NCBI GenBank assembly: GCA_015234425.1
Contig: JADGNE010000046.1
Span: 91,306-155,305 of the forward strand
DNA: 64,000 nucleotides
Reading direction: 5' to 3'
Origin: Devosia sp.
GTDB lineage: Bacteria; Pseudomonadota; Alphaproteobacteria; Rhizobiales; Devosiaceae
The notes under the pieces: model-generated
What the model was told of the DNA's origin: nothing
What the model saw: only the letters and a program-made list of their open reading frames with translations
Database searches by the model: none
Made by a program: the position numbers and the translations under genes
Shown here: in pieces, positions 36,082 through 46,015 of the stretch
How positions within the stretch are numbered: position 1 is the stretch's first letter
How the letters are laid out: each line of letters begins with the position of its first letter

Positions 36082-36558
36082 GTGAGAATGACTCGTCAAT
36101 CAAATTATGCCATCCGCACTTTGGTGTATTGTGCGGTAAACGAGCCGCAACTCAGTCGGGTTGCAGAGATTGCGAAGGCTTACGCAATTTCTGAGCTTTT
36201 CCTGTTCAAACTGATCAAACCACTGGTGGAGAACGGGCTTCTGCAGACCGTACGCGGCCGCCACGGCGGCATTCGCCTCGGCAAGCCTGCCGACCAGATC
36301 ACCCTGCTCGACACAATTCGCCTGACGGAAGAGAGTTTCGCCCTCGCCGAATGCTTCGAGGAAGGCGCAGATTGCCCGCTGATCGGGGAATGCGATCTCA
36401 ATTCGGCACTGCGCGAAGCGCTCGGCGCGTTTTTTGACGTCCTCGCCGGCTACACCATCGCCGATCTCGCCAGCAAGAAACGCTCCATTCGCGAGCGTCT
36501 GGGCCTCTACGATCTCGATGTCCCGGCGCTCGCAGAGACCCAGCTTGCTGAAATATGA
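36082..36558 (+). CDS. rirA: Rrf2-family iron-responsive regulator RirA
   Basis: Iron-sulfur-sensing repressor of iron uptake in rhizobia and relatives. 158 aa from the GTG at 36082, giving MRMTRQSNYAIRTLVYCA, which lines up with known RirA starts. The Rrf2 winged helix (AEIAKAYAISELFLFKLIKPL, TVRGRHGGIRL) is followed by three cysteines at 91, 98 and 104 (AECFEEGADCPLIGEC), the cluster ligands. AAGGGAA lies 10-12 bases before the start. TTGACA at 36002 is a good -35, but no well-spaced -10 is evident. Confidence 0.92.
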   Translation: MRMTRQSNYAIRTLVYCAVNEPQLSRVAEIAKAYAISELFLFKLIKPLVENGLLQTVRGRHGGIRLGKPADQITLLDTIRLTEESFALAECFEEGADCPLIGECDLNSALREALGAFFDVLAGYTIADLASKKRSIRERLGLYDLDVPALAETQLAEI

Positions 36559-36560
36559 GT

Positions 36561-36589
36561 TTGACTGTCAAGTTTAAGCGTGCTTGATT
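36561..36589 (+). promoter_or_regulatory. Candidate promoter of the small RNA
   Basis: TTGACT (36561-36566), a 17-bp spacer and TTGATT (36584-36589), starting three bases after the rirA stop. The -35 is good and the -10 moderate. It would place the first transcribed base near 36597. Confidence 0.45.
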
Positions 36590-36596
36590 ATGGACA

Positions 36597-36708
36597 TGGC
36601 GCAGCGCCCCCTGGGGCCTGTGGAGCGCAGCGCCAGATATTGGACGGGGGCTTGCTGCTACCGTCTCCCCGGGCCGGTCAGGATCCTCAATGTCCTGGCC
36701 GGCCTTTT
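36597..36708 (+). ncRNA. Candidate structured small RNA between rirA and uup
   Basis: About 112 nt with its own promoter candidate. The first hairpin is GGCGCAGCGC (36598-36607) with GCGCAGCGCC (36625-36634), one A-A mismatch, and an inner CCCC-T-GGGG. The second is GACGG with CCGTC around 36643-36666. The last is the intrinsic terminator at 36672-36708. There is no convincing reading frame inside. It does not carry the conserved SRP RNA loop. Identity unknown; it could alternatively be a long rirA 3' UTR. Confidence 0.45.
36672..36708 (+). terminator. Strong terminator before uup
   Basis: GGCCGGTCAGGA (36672-36683), nine-base loop, TCCTGGCCGGCC (36693-36704) with one wobble pair, then TTTTCAT. 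Confidence 0.85.
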
Positions 36709-36777
36709 CATATCCCCTCCAAACATTGATCTGCTGGTTGGGCTGTGCTCTATCCCGCACAACATTCCGGATTGACC

Positions 36778-38589
<1,812 letters not shown>

Positions 38590-38601
38590 TCAGAACAGGG
38601 T

Positions 38602-38635
38602 GGGCGGTTCACGCGAGAGCGAGCCGCCCATTGTC
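38602..38635 (+). terminator. Terminator of uup (convergent with mrpG)
   Basis: GGGCGGTTC (38602-38610) pairs with GAGCCGCCC (38621-38629), with one wobble, followed by ATTGTCGTTTG. Moderate tail. Confidence 0.6.
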
Positions 38636-38640
38636 GTTTG

Positions 38641-39030
38641 TCAGGAGGGCTGAGCCGGGGTGGTTTCCGGCTCGACCACTATGTCCTGCCCCACAGGGTC
38701 CGGAACATTGCCATTGGCCTCGGCGCGGTCGCGATAGAGCGCAGCGCGGGCCAGCAGCATCAGCGTCACCGGCGTCGTTACCAGCACGAAGGCGAGGATC
38801 AGCAGTTCGTGCACGGCCGGGCGCTGGCCAGAGACGAAGAAGTACAGCATCGACGCCATGACGATGAAGATCGTGCCGAAGCTGGTCCCGAGGGTCGGCG
38901 CGTGGATGCGTGCGTAAAAATCCTGGAAGCGCGCAAGGCCGACGCAGCCGAGCAGGGTAAGAAGCGCTCCGATAATCGAGAATGCGCTGACGATTATGGC
39001 GACCCAGACGGGGATTTCAGCAGCGTCCAT
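38641..39030 (-). CDS. mrpG: Mrp cation/proton antiporter subunit G
   Basis: 129 aa with three membrane segments (about 8-30, 45-65, 72-95), then a charged tail rich in E and P. The motif LGCVGLARFQDFYARIHAPT is diagnostic of MnhG/PhaG. Last gene of the Mrp operon; its start overlaps the mrpF stop by one base. A structural subunit of the multi-protein sodium or potassium/proton antiporter. Confidence 0.95.
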   Translation of the reverse strand: MDAAEIPVWVAIIVSAFSIIGALLTLLGCVGLARFQDFYARIHAPTLGTSFGTIFIVMASMLYFFVSGQRPAVHELLILAFVLVTTPVTLMLLARAALYRDRAEANGNVPDPVGQDIVVEPETTPAQPS

Positions 39031-39311
39031 TATTCAATCACCTCGCCGCGCATGAGGAATTTGGCCAGCGCCACGGTGCCGACGAAGCCCAGGATGCCGA
39101 TGACCAGTGCCACCTCGAAATAGATTGCCGTGCCGACGCGGATGCCGAACAGCATGAGCATCAGCATGGCGGCGACGTAAAAGGCGTCGAGCGCCAGCAC
39201 GCGGTCCTGCGCGCGCGGTCCGATGACGATGCGATAGGCCGCAAAGCCCATCGCGAGGGCGATGATGATCTGGGCGGTCATCAACCCCCAATGAAGGATG
39301 AGTTCGCTCAC
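39030..39311 (-). CDS. mrpF: Mrp cation/proton antiporter subunit F
   Basis: 93 aa, three membrane helices. YRIVIGPRAQDRVLALD is the family core. It overlaps mrpE by 4 bases and mrpG by one. Small inner-membrane subunit of the antiporter. Confidence 0.95.
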   Translation of the reverse strand: MSELILHWGLMTAQIIIALAMGFAAYRIVIGPRAQDRVLALDAFYVAAMLMLMLFGIRVGTAIYFEVALVIGILGFVGTVALAKFLMRGEVIE

Positions 39312-39808
39312 TGGAAGATCTCCATCAACAGACGCTCATAGCGATGTTTGACGGTGTGAACCCATTCGTCCTCATCGATCACGTCGAGCACGTGCAGCAG
39401 CACGGTCTTGTGCCCCGGCGTATATTCCAGCCAGGCGCTGCCCGGCGTCGCGGTGACGATAATCGACAGCACGGCGAGGCCAAGCTTGTCGGTCAATTCG
39501 AGCGGCATGAGGATGAAGGCCGGGTGCGGCTGGTGCTTGCGCCCGCTGACCGCAATGATGGCGACGGCGATATTGGAGCGCAGTACGTCGGCAATGACAT
39601 AGCCGAACAGCTTGATGATCGCGAGCGGGTTGCGGATTTTGGGAGTGTCGGGCTGCAGGGCCTGCATGGCCTTGCCCGCGCCGATGGCAACGACGCTGCC
39701 AAGCAGCAGGTGCCCAAGGCTCAGGCTCTGTTGCAGCAGAAGCCACATCACCACCAGAGACAGCGACAGCAGCGGATAGGGCAGGACGTGGCGCTTGATC
39801 ATGTTCAC
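39308..39808 (-). CDS. mrpE: Mrp cation/proton antiporter subunit E
   Basis: 166 aa. Two N-terminal membrane segments precede a cytosolic ferredoxin-like domain; family features are YVIADVLRSNIAVA, LSIIVTATPGSAWLEY and HVLDVIDEDEW. Starts 4 bases inside mrpD and ends 4 bases inside mrpF, indicating strict stoichiometric coupling. Confidence 0.95.
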   Translation of the reverse strand: MNMIKRHVLPYPLLSLSLVVMWLLLQQSLSLGHLLLGSVVAIGAGKAMQALQPDTPKIRNPLAIIKLFGYVIADVLRSNIAVAIIAVSGRKHQPHPAFILMPLELTDKLGLAVLSIIVTATPGSAWLEYTPGHKTVLLHVLDVIDEDEWVHTVKHRYERLLMEIFQ

Positions 39809-41427
39809 TGGACCGCCTCCACAGAAACGACGAGCGGCGTATCAATGATGGTGCCGATGGCGCCGCCCGGCAGGTAAAGCTCCTGTGCGGCGGCCTGCAT
39901 GTAATCCATCACCGGCGCTGCCATCACGGTCATCACCAGCGCGATGCCGAGGAGGAAAGCCACCGGCATCATTTCAAGGACACGCACCGCGCCGGGTGTA
40001 TCCGACAGGGTCGCCCAGAAGGTGTTGATGCCCTCGCGCATGAGCGCGATCAGCGTGGCAAAGCCCGAGAAGATCATGAGGCCGGCAAGGCCCCAGGCCC
40101 AGGGCGACACCGCAGCGGTTTCGGTGAGACCATCAGGATTGAAGAGGCTGCTGATGATGGCGAATTTGGCGAGGAACCCGGCCAGCGGTGGAAAGCCCGC
40201 CAGCAACAGCGCCGAAACGCAGAAGCTGATCGCGAGCATGGCCAGCGCGCCGGGAATGGCGAGGCCGACTTCCTCTTCCGCCTCTTCGTCGTCGTCGCCG
40301 AAAACTTCGAGCGTCAGGGCGAGAACGTTGGCGCCCTCGATGCGCACCCGGTCCATGAGCTCGATCAGCATGAAAAAGGCGCTAACCGCCAGCGTCGAGA
40401 CGACGAGATAAAACAGCGCGCCGCCTGTGGTGCTCGGATTGCCGATGCCCACGGTCGCCAGGAGCGTTCCGGCGGAAACCAGCACGCTGTAGCTCGCCAT
40501 GCGGCCCGGCGTGCGTGAGGCGAGAAGCCCGATGACGCCGAAGACGATGGTGGCCATGCCGCCGCAAAGCAGCACGATCTGGCCAAATCCTTCGGACGCG
40601 CCCGCTTCGGCGCCAAAGGCGAGCGTCGAGAGGCGCAGCAGCGCGTAGATGCCGACCTTGGTCATGATGGCAAAGACTGCCGCCACGGGCGGAGCTGCCA
40701 CCGAATAGGTCGCCGGCAGCCAGAAGCCGAGGGGCCAGGTGCCGGCCTTGATCAGGAATGCCACGGCCAGCACGGCCGCACCCATTTCGAGCAGGGCGCG
40801 ATCCGAGGTGGGGACCATGGCCACCTTCATGGCCAGGTCAGCCATGTTCAGCGTGCCGGTGACGCCGTAGATCAGCGCCGCGCCGACAAGGAAGAGGGAC
40901 GATGCGGCAAGGTTGATGGCCACATAGTGCAGCCCCGCCTTGACGCGGGCGCTGCCGCCGCCGTGGAGCGCCAGGCCATAGGAGGCCGCCAGCATCACTT
41001 CGAAGAACACGAAGAGATTGAAGATGTCCCCGGTCAGAAACGCGCCATTGAGCCCCATGATGAGGAAGTGCATCAGGCTGTGGAAGCTCGGGCCCGAGGT
41101 GTGCCAGCGCGCCAGCGAATAGACGAGTGTCGAGAGGCCGAGAATGGTGGCGAGCAGCACCATCATCGCCGAAAGCCGGTCGGCGACAAGCACGATGCCG
41201 AACGGCACCGGCCAGTTGCCGATGGCATAGCTGATGGTGGAGACGGCGTCGCTCTGGCTGGCCTCCACCACAAGGGCAATGGCCGAAGCCACGAGGATCA
41301 GCAGGCCGGTGAAGCTGATGATCGCCTTGAGCGTACGCTGGCGATCGTCGAACAGCACCAGCACCGCGCCGGTGATCAGCGGGATCAGGATAGGCAGGAC
41401 AGGCAGATGTGCAGCAATTCCGTTCAT
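39805..41427 (-). CDS. mrpD: Mrp cation/proton antiporter subunit D
   Basis: 540 aa, about 14 membrane helices, homologous to the proton-pumping NuoN/NuoM subunits of complex I. Conserved membrane lysines are visible in LIKAGTWPLGFWLP and IMTKVGIYALLR. A strongly acidic cytosolic loop (GDDDEEAEEEVG, near residue 385) interrupts the hydrophobic core and is unusual in composition. It overlaps mrpC by one base and mrpE by four. Confidence 0.95.
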   Translation of the reverse strand: MNGIAAHLPVLPILIPLITGAVLVLFDDRQRTLKAIISFTGLLILVASAIALVVEASQSDAVSTISYAIGNWPVPFGIVLVADRLSAMMVLLATILGLSTLVYSLARWHTSGPSFHSLMHFLIMGLNGAFLTGDIFNLFVFFEVMLAASYGLALHGGGSARVKAGLHYVAINLAASSLFLVGAALIYGVTGTLNMADLAMKVAMVPTSDRALLEMGAAVLAVAFLIKAGTWPLGFWLPATYSVAAPPVAAVFAIMTKVGIYALLRLSTLAFGAEAGASEGFGQIVLLCGGMATIVFGVIGLLASRTPGRMASYSVLVSAGTLLATVGIGNPSTTGGALFYLVVSTLAVSAFFMLIELMDRVRIEGANVLALTLEVFGDDDEEAEEEVGLAIPGALAMLAISFCVSALLLAGFPPLAGFLAKFAIISSLFNPDGLTETAAVSPWAWGLAGLMIFSGFATLIALMREGINTFWATLSDTPGAVRVLEMMPVAFLLGIALVMTVMAAPVMDYMQAAAQELYLPGGAIGTIIDTPLVVSVEAVQ

Positions 41428-41765
41428 CAGCGTTGCTCCCGCCCGTCGACATGGTCGGTGCCGGTGAGGCCACGATTGACCAGCAGCACCACGAGGAACA
41501 GCGCCGTCATGGCAAAGCCGATGACGATGGCGGTGAGCACCAGCGCCTGCGGCACCGGGTCGGTATAAAGGCTTGGATCAACCGGGCCGTGATCGATCAC
41601 CGGCGCGCCGTCCATCTTGAGCCGCCCCATCGAGAAGATGAAGAGATTGACCGCATAGGACAGGAGCGACAGGCCGATGATGACCTGGAAGGTGCGCGGG
41701 CGCAGCATCAGATAGACGCCGCTGCCGCAGAGGACGGCGATGCCGATGGCGAGTACGAGTTCCAT
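41427..41765 (-). CDS. mrpC: Mrp cation/proton antiporter subunit C
   Basis: 112 aa, three membrane helices, homologous to NuoK. The core reads YLMLRPRTFQVIIGLSLLSYA followed by VNLFIFSMGRL and DPVPQALVLTAIVIGFA. It overlaps the fused mrpAB gene and mrpD by one base each. Confidence 0.95.
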   Translation of the reverse strand: MELVLAIGIAVLCGSGVYLMLRPRTFQVIIGLSLLSYAVNLFIFSMGRLKMDGAPVIDHGPVDPSLYTDPVPQALVLTAIVIGFAMTALFLVVLLVNRGLTGTDHVDGREQR

Positions 41766-44710
41766 CAGGGCTTCTCCACCGGTGCGTCAGCCGACACTTC
41801 CACTTCCCGTACCGGGGGCGCGGGCATGCGGGCGGCCTTGGGCGAGCGGACCGATTGGTGCGCCAGCGCGATGAGCATGAGCACTGTTGCGCCCAGCACG
41901 AGCACGAACACGCCGAGATCAAAGATCAGCGCGCTCGCCATCGGGACCTTCCCGATGAACGGGATATCCGCATACTGGAAGCCCGTGGTCATGAACGGAT
42001 AGCCCATGATCTGCGGCACGATGCCGATCGCCACGGCGATGACAAGGCCAAAGCCGATCCACTTGAGCGGCAGTATGCGCAGTCGCTCTTCGGTCCAGCG
42101 GGTGCCGCCGGCCATATATTGCAGGATAAAGCCGATCGACATCACGATACCGGCCGCAAAGCCGCCGCCGGGCTGGTCGTGCCCGCGCAGGAAGAGGTAG
42201 GCCGCAAGCACGATGATGACCGGGAACATCCAGTTCATCATCACCGCCGGGATCATCAGATATTCGCGCACCGTGTCACCGACTTCGCGCTCGGGCTGTT
42301 TGTCGTCGAAAGCGGCTTGGATCTTCTGCTGCTCGGGCTTGCCGACGCTATCAGCGGCCGGACGGAAGCGGCGGAGGAGCGCAAAGATCGTCAGCGCCAC
42401 AATGCCGAGCACGGTGATTTCGCCCAGCGTATCGAAGGCGCGGAAGTCCACCAGCATGACGTTGACGACATTGGTGCCGCCACCCAGCGTATAGGCGTTT
42501 TCGAGGAAGAACTCGGAAATCCCCTCGGGCAGCTGGCGCGTCATAACCGCATAGGCCGTAAACCCGAGGCCAAGGCCGGCGGCGATGGCAATGGTCAGAT
42601 CGCGATAGCGGCGCAATTGCGCCCGCATCAGCAGCGCCTCGTCGGTGTGCTTTTCCACCCGCTTGGGCAGCCAGCGCAGGCCGAGCAGGATCAGCACGGT
42701 GGTGACGATCTCAACGAGGAGCTGCGTCACGGCCAGATCCGGGGCGGAGAACCACACGAAGGTGAGGCACACCACAAGGCCGGTGCCGCCGAGCAGGACG
42801 AGCGAAACCAGGCGATGGAACTTGGCCTGGTTTGCAGCCATCACCGCGCAGATGATGCCGATCACCCAGATCATGGCAAAGGCCGGATCGACGCCATCAA
42901 ACGAGAACGAGATCTCGCCCATGCCGCCCATCAGCGCCACGCCGGCGGCAATCGTAGCCAGTGCGAACAGCAGCATCAGCTGCGGCTGCAGCCGGCGGGT
43001 GCCGAGCGCGCTTTCGAGGGCTCGTGCCCATTTGGAGGTGACGGTGAGCATGATGCGCTCGAAGATGCGCTGGCCCTTGAGCTGGCGGATCAGCGGCGGA
43101 CCATCAATGCCCTTGTTAAGATAGCGATAGAGCGCCCAGTAGAGCAGGGCGCCGCCGACCAGCGCCAGAAGGCTCATGAACAGCGCCAGGTTCCAGCCGT
43201 GCCAGATCGAGAGCGAATAATAGGGAACGTCGGGACCCAGAACCGAGAGCACGGCGGCGGCCAGATAGGGCCCCATGGTGATGCCCGGAATGGTGCCGAC
43301 CAGAAGGCAGAGCAGGACGAGAATTTCGATCGGGCGGCGCATCAGCGCGGGCGGCTCGTGCGGCTCCTTGTCGAGCCCTTCCGGCGCCGGGCCGAAGAAG
43401 ACGCCATGCACGAAGCGCAGCGAATAGACCACGGCAAAGATGCCGGCGATGGTCGCACCAACGGGCAGGGCGATGTTCACGAACGGATTGGCATCGCGCA
43501 CAGCCGTCTCGGCAAAGAACATTTCCTTGGAGAGGAAGCCGTTGAGCAGCGGCACGCCGGCCATGGCCGCGCTCGCCACCATGGCGAGGGTGGCGGTAAA
43601 CGGCATGAACCGGAAGAGCCCGCTCAGTCGCCTGATGTCGCGCGTACCCGTCTCGTGGTCGATAATGCCGGCCGCCATGAACAGCGAGGCCTTGAAGGTC
43701 GCGTGGTTGGCAATGTGGAAGATCGCCGCCACTGCCGCCAGCGGGCTCGACATGCCCAGAAGCGTGGTGATCAGCCCGAGGTGGGAAATGGTCGAATAGG
43801 CCAGCAGACCCTTGAGGTCGGTCTGGAAAATGGCCGCATAGGCGCCAAAGATCAGCGTCGCCATGCCGGCGCAGGTGACAATCCAGAACCAGGCGTCCGT
43901 GCCGGCCATCACCGGCCAGAACCGCACCAGCAGGAAGACGCCTGCCTTCACCATGGTCGCCGAGTGCAGATAAGCCGAAACCGGGGTCGGCGCCGCCATC
44001 GCATTGGGCAGCCAGAAGTGGAACGGGAACTGCGCGCTCTTGGTCAGCGCACCGAGCAGCACGAAGCCGAGCGCGGGCAGGTAGAGATCGCTGTTGCGAA
44101 TGAGATCGCCCGAATTGAGCACTACGTCGAGATCATAGGAGCCAACGATATGGCCCACGATCAGCATGCCGACGAGCAGGCCAAGACCACCCAGACCGGT
44201 AACGGTCAGCGCCATACGGGCGCCGTCGCGCGCTTGCGAGAGATGGAACCAGTAGCCGATCAGCAGGAAGGAGAAGATGCTGGTCAGCTCCCAGAACACC
44301 ACCAGCTGGATGATGTTGCCCGAGAGCACGAGGCCGAGCATGGAGCCCATGAACGCCAGGAAAAACGCGAAAAAGCGCGGCACCGGGTCCTTGGGCGACA
44401 TGTAATAGCGTGCATAGAGCACGACCAGGAAGCCAACGCCGGTGATGAGAATGCCAAAGAGCCAGGAGAAGCCGTCGAGCCGGAAGACGAGGTTGAGCCC
44501 CATCGAGGGCAGCCATGCCACTTCGTGCCGGATCACCGCCCCGTCAGCCAGCTGCGGGAACAGCCAGATCATGGAGCCAAGACCGAAAACGGCCACGGCG
44601 CCGGCAAGCCAGGCTTCCGCATTGCGCGCGTTCGAAGGCAGGGCTGCGGCCAATACACTGGCCAGGAAGGGCACGAGCACGACGAAGAGCAACAAGACGG
44701 ATGGCGTCAT
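41765..44710 (-). CDS. mrpA: Mrp cation/proton antiporter fused subunits A and B
   Basis: 981 aa. The A part (to about residue 770) is NuoL-like, with about 20 helices, ELTSIFSFLLIGYW, KSAQFPFHFWLPNAMAAPTP and SATMVKAGVFLL. The remainder (about 810-940) matches MnhB (NWMFPVIIVLAAYLFLRGHDQPGGG). Such an A-B fusion marks the group 2 (Pha-like) operons of rhizobia, used for pH and sodium or potassium homeostasis. First gene of the mrpAB-C-D-E-F-G operon. AGAGG lies 14 bases upstream, rather distant. Confidence 0.95.
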   Translation of the reverse strand: MTPSVLLLFVVLVPFLASVLAAALPSNARNAEAWLAGAVAVFGLGSMIWLFPQLADGAVIRHEVAWLPSMGLNLVFRLDGFSWLFGILITGVGFLVVLYARYYMSPKDPVPRFFAFFLAFMGSMLGLVLSGNIIQLVVFWELTSIFSFLLIGYWFHLSQARDGARMALTVTGLGGLGLLVGMLIVGHIVGSYDLDVVLNSGDLIRNSDLYLPALGFVLLGALTKSAQFPFHFWLPNAMAAPTPVSAYLHSATMVKAGVFLLVRFWPVMAGTDAWFWIVTCAGMATLIFGAYAAIFQTDLKGLLAYSTISHLGLITTLLGMSSPLAAVAAIFHIANHATFKASLFMAAGIIDHETGTRDIRRLSGLFRFMPFTATLAMVASAAMAGVPLLNGFLSKEMFFAETAVRDANPFVNIALPVGATIAGIFAVVYSLRFVHGVFFGPAPEGLDKEPHEPPALMRRPIEILVLLCLLVGTIPGITMGPYLAAAVLSVLGPDVPYYSLSIWHGWNLALFMSLLALVGGALLYWALYRYLNKGIDGPPLIRQLKGQRIFERIMLTVTSKWARALESALGTRRLQPQLMLLFALATIAAGVALMGGMGEISFSFDGVDPAFAMIWVIGIICAVMAANQAKFHRLVSLVLLGGTGLVVCLTFVWFSAPDLAVTQLLVEIVTTVLILLGLRWLPKRVEKHTDEALLMRAQLRRYRDLTIAIAAGLGLGFTAYAVMTRQLPEGISEFFLENAYTLGGGTNVVNVMLVDFRAFDTLGEITVLGIVALTIFALLRRFRPAADSVGKPEQQKIQAAFDDKQPEREVGDTVREYLMIPAVMMNWMFPVIIVLAAYLFLRGHDQPGGGFAAGIVMSIGFILQYMAGGTRWTEERLRILPLKWIGFGLVIAVAIGIVPQIMGYPFMTTGFQYADIPFIGKVPMASALIFDLGVFVLVLGATVLMLIALAHQSVRSPKAARMPAPPVREVEVSADAPVEKP

Positions 44711-44835
44711 CAGCGCGTTTAAAGACCTCTAGGGCTATGATCGGGAGCTTGACGTTCAAGAAGAACGCATAACTGCTTTTCGCTGCACAAGCGCAAATGC
44801 GCAAGTCGGAATTTCGTCCCAGATGCGCAAGGGGC

Positions 44836-44885
44836 GTTTTTTTTAGTCATGTCGAACGCCGGGCTGGTTTTTTAGTCAGCCCGGC
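44836..44885. repeat. Paired T-run/AGTCA repeats and inverted repeat upstream of mrpA
   Basis: GTTTTTTTTAGTCA (44836-44849) recurs as GTTTTTTAGTCA (44867-44878), about three helical turns apart. The second copy forms the loop of a hairpin whose arms are GCCGGGCTG (44858-44866) and CAGCCCGGC (44877-44885). This is downstream of the aldo/keto reductase and upstream of mrpA. It may be a terminator without a T-tail, or a regulatory site. Confidence 0.45.
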
Positions 44886-44914
44886 ACATGGGAATGCGGC
44901 AAAAGCGCCGTGCG

Positions 44915-45907
44915 TTATGCTGGTCGCGACGGACCCGCACCGGCACCATTGCGCTCGATTGCTTGCGCGATCATTGCGAGATCGTCGGCATCCAGTTCAA
45001 GTCTGGCGGCATCGATCCAGCCGTCCACCTGCGCCGGCGAGCGCGCCCCGACGATGGCGCCGGTCAGGCCCGGCCAGGCCAGCACCCAGGCCAGCGCCAC
45101 GCTCGAAACGCTGGTGCCGTGCTTTTGCGCGATCGGCTTGAGGCTGTCGGCGAGCGCCAGATTGGCCTTGAGCGCATCGCCCTGGAATTCGGGGCTCTCC
45201 CGACGCCAGTCATTTTCCGTCAAATTCGCCGCGCGCTCGGCGGTGAATGTGCCGGTGAGCAGCCCCGCCTGCATGGGGCTGTAGCAGATCACGCCCGTGC
45301 CATGCTGGTGGCACCAGGGCAGGATTTCGGCCGCAGTCTGCCGCTTGATCATCGAAAAGGGCGGCTGCAGCGTCTCGACATGGCCCATGGCTTCCGCCCG
45401 CGCCAATTGCTCGACATTGTGGTTGGACAGGCCCACATGGCGCACCTTGCCCTCGGCCTTGAGCGCGAGCAGCGTGCCCCAATAGTCCTCGAGCGCAACG
45501 TCGTCGGATGGCCAGTGCATCTGGTAGAGGTCGATTGTCTCCACCCCCAGTCGCTTGAGCGAATTTTCCAGCTCTCCGCGCAGATGATTGCGCTCCCCCA
45601 GCCGGCGCGGGTTCTTGCCTTCGCTGTCGCGCACGATCCCGCCCTTGGTGAACACCAGCGGACGCCTGTCGGCCGGCAGTTTCCGCAGCGTCTGGCCGAT
45701 CACTTCTTCCGAATGGCCATTGCCATAGACCGCTGCCGTGTCGATCCAGTTGATGCCCAGCTCGATGGCGTGACGGATGGCGGCGTCGGACTCCGCATCG
45801 TCCTGCGGGCCCCACATATTGCCGCCCATGGCCCAGGCGCCGATCCCCACACGGGTGATGTCGAGGCCGGTCTTGCCCAGCGGGCGCGTTGGCAAATCAG
45901 TTTTCAT
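44915..45907 (-). CDS. Aldo/keto reductase
   Basis: 330-aa barrel oxidoreductase. The tetrad is in context: IDTAAVYGNGHSEE (Asp, Tyr), VFTKGGIV (Lys) and LYQMHWPSDD (His); GAIVGARSPAQVDGW contacts cofactor. AAGGGAATGCGG precedes the ATG. It is divergent from the zinc alcohol dehydrogenase with a palindrome between. Location beside L-fuconate genes makes an aldose dehydrogenase or reductase role possible (inference). Confidence 0.9.
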   Translation of the reverse strand: MKTDLPTRPLGKTGLDITRVGIGAWAMGGNMWGPQDDAESDAAIRHAIELGINWIDTAAVYGNGHSEEVIGQTLRKLPADRRPLVFTKGGIVRDSEGKNPRRLGERNHLRGELENSLKRLGVETIDLYQMHWPSDDVALEDYWGTLLALKAEGKVRHVGLSNHNVEQLARAEAMGHVETLQPPFSMIKRQTAAEILPWCHQHGTGVICYSPMQAGLLTGTFTAERAANLTENDWRRESPEFQGDALKANLALADSLKPIAQKHGTSVSSVALAWVLAWPGLTGAIVGARSPAQVDGWIDAARLELDADDLAMIAQAIERNGAGAGPSRPA

Positions 45908-45948
45908 GTCCGCATTCCCTTCATCGCTTTCCTGCTGTTTATCGCTTC

Positions 45949-45963
45949 GACAGCGTTGCTGTC
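45949..45963. promoter_or_regulatory. Palindrome between aldo/keto reductase and zinc ADH
   Basis: GACAGC-GTT-GCTGTC, a perfect dyad centred in the 108-base divergent promoter region. Candidate operator for a local regulator. Confidence 0.4.
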
Positions 45964-46015
45964 ACCCTTCATGTATGGAAGATAGGGGCAGCGCTGCGGC
46001 GCTCAGGAGACGATC

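Noticed and set aside
36597-36708. Signal recognition particle RNA
   Set aside because: The GGUCAGGUCCGGAAGGAAGCAGCC-type apical loop is absent. Only a chance GGTCAGG occurs inside the terminator stem.
41855-44722. 955-codon open frame antisense to mrpAB
   Set aside because: Runs of H, D, E, R and Q with no fold or motif. It is the expected shadow frame of a long membrane protein gene in GC-rich DNA, and the opposite strand encodes an unambiguous MrpA.
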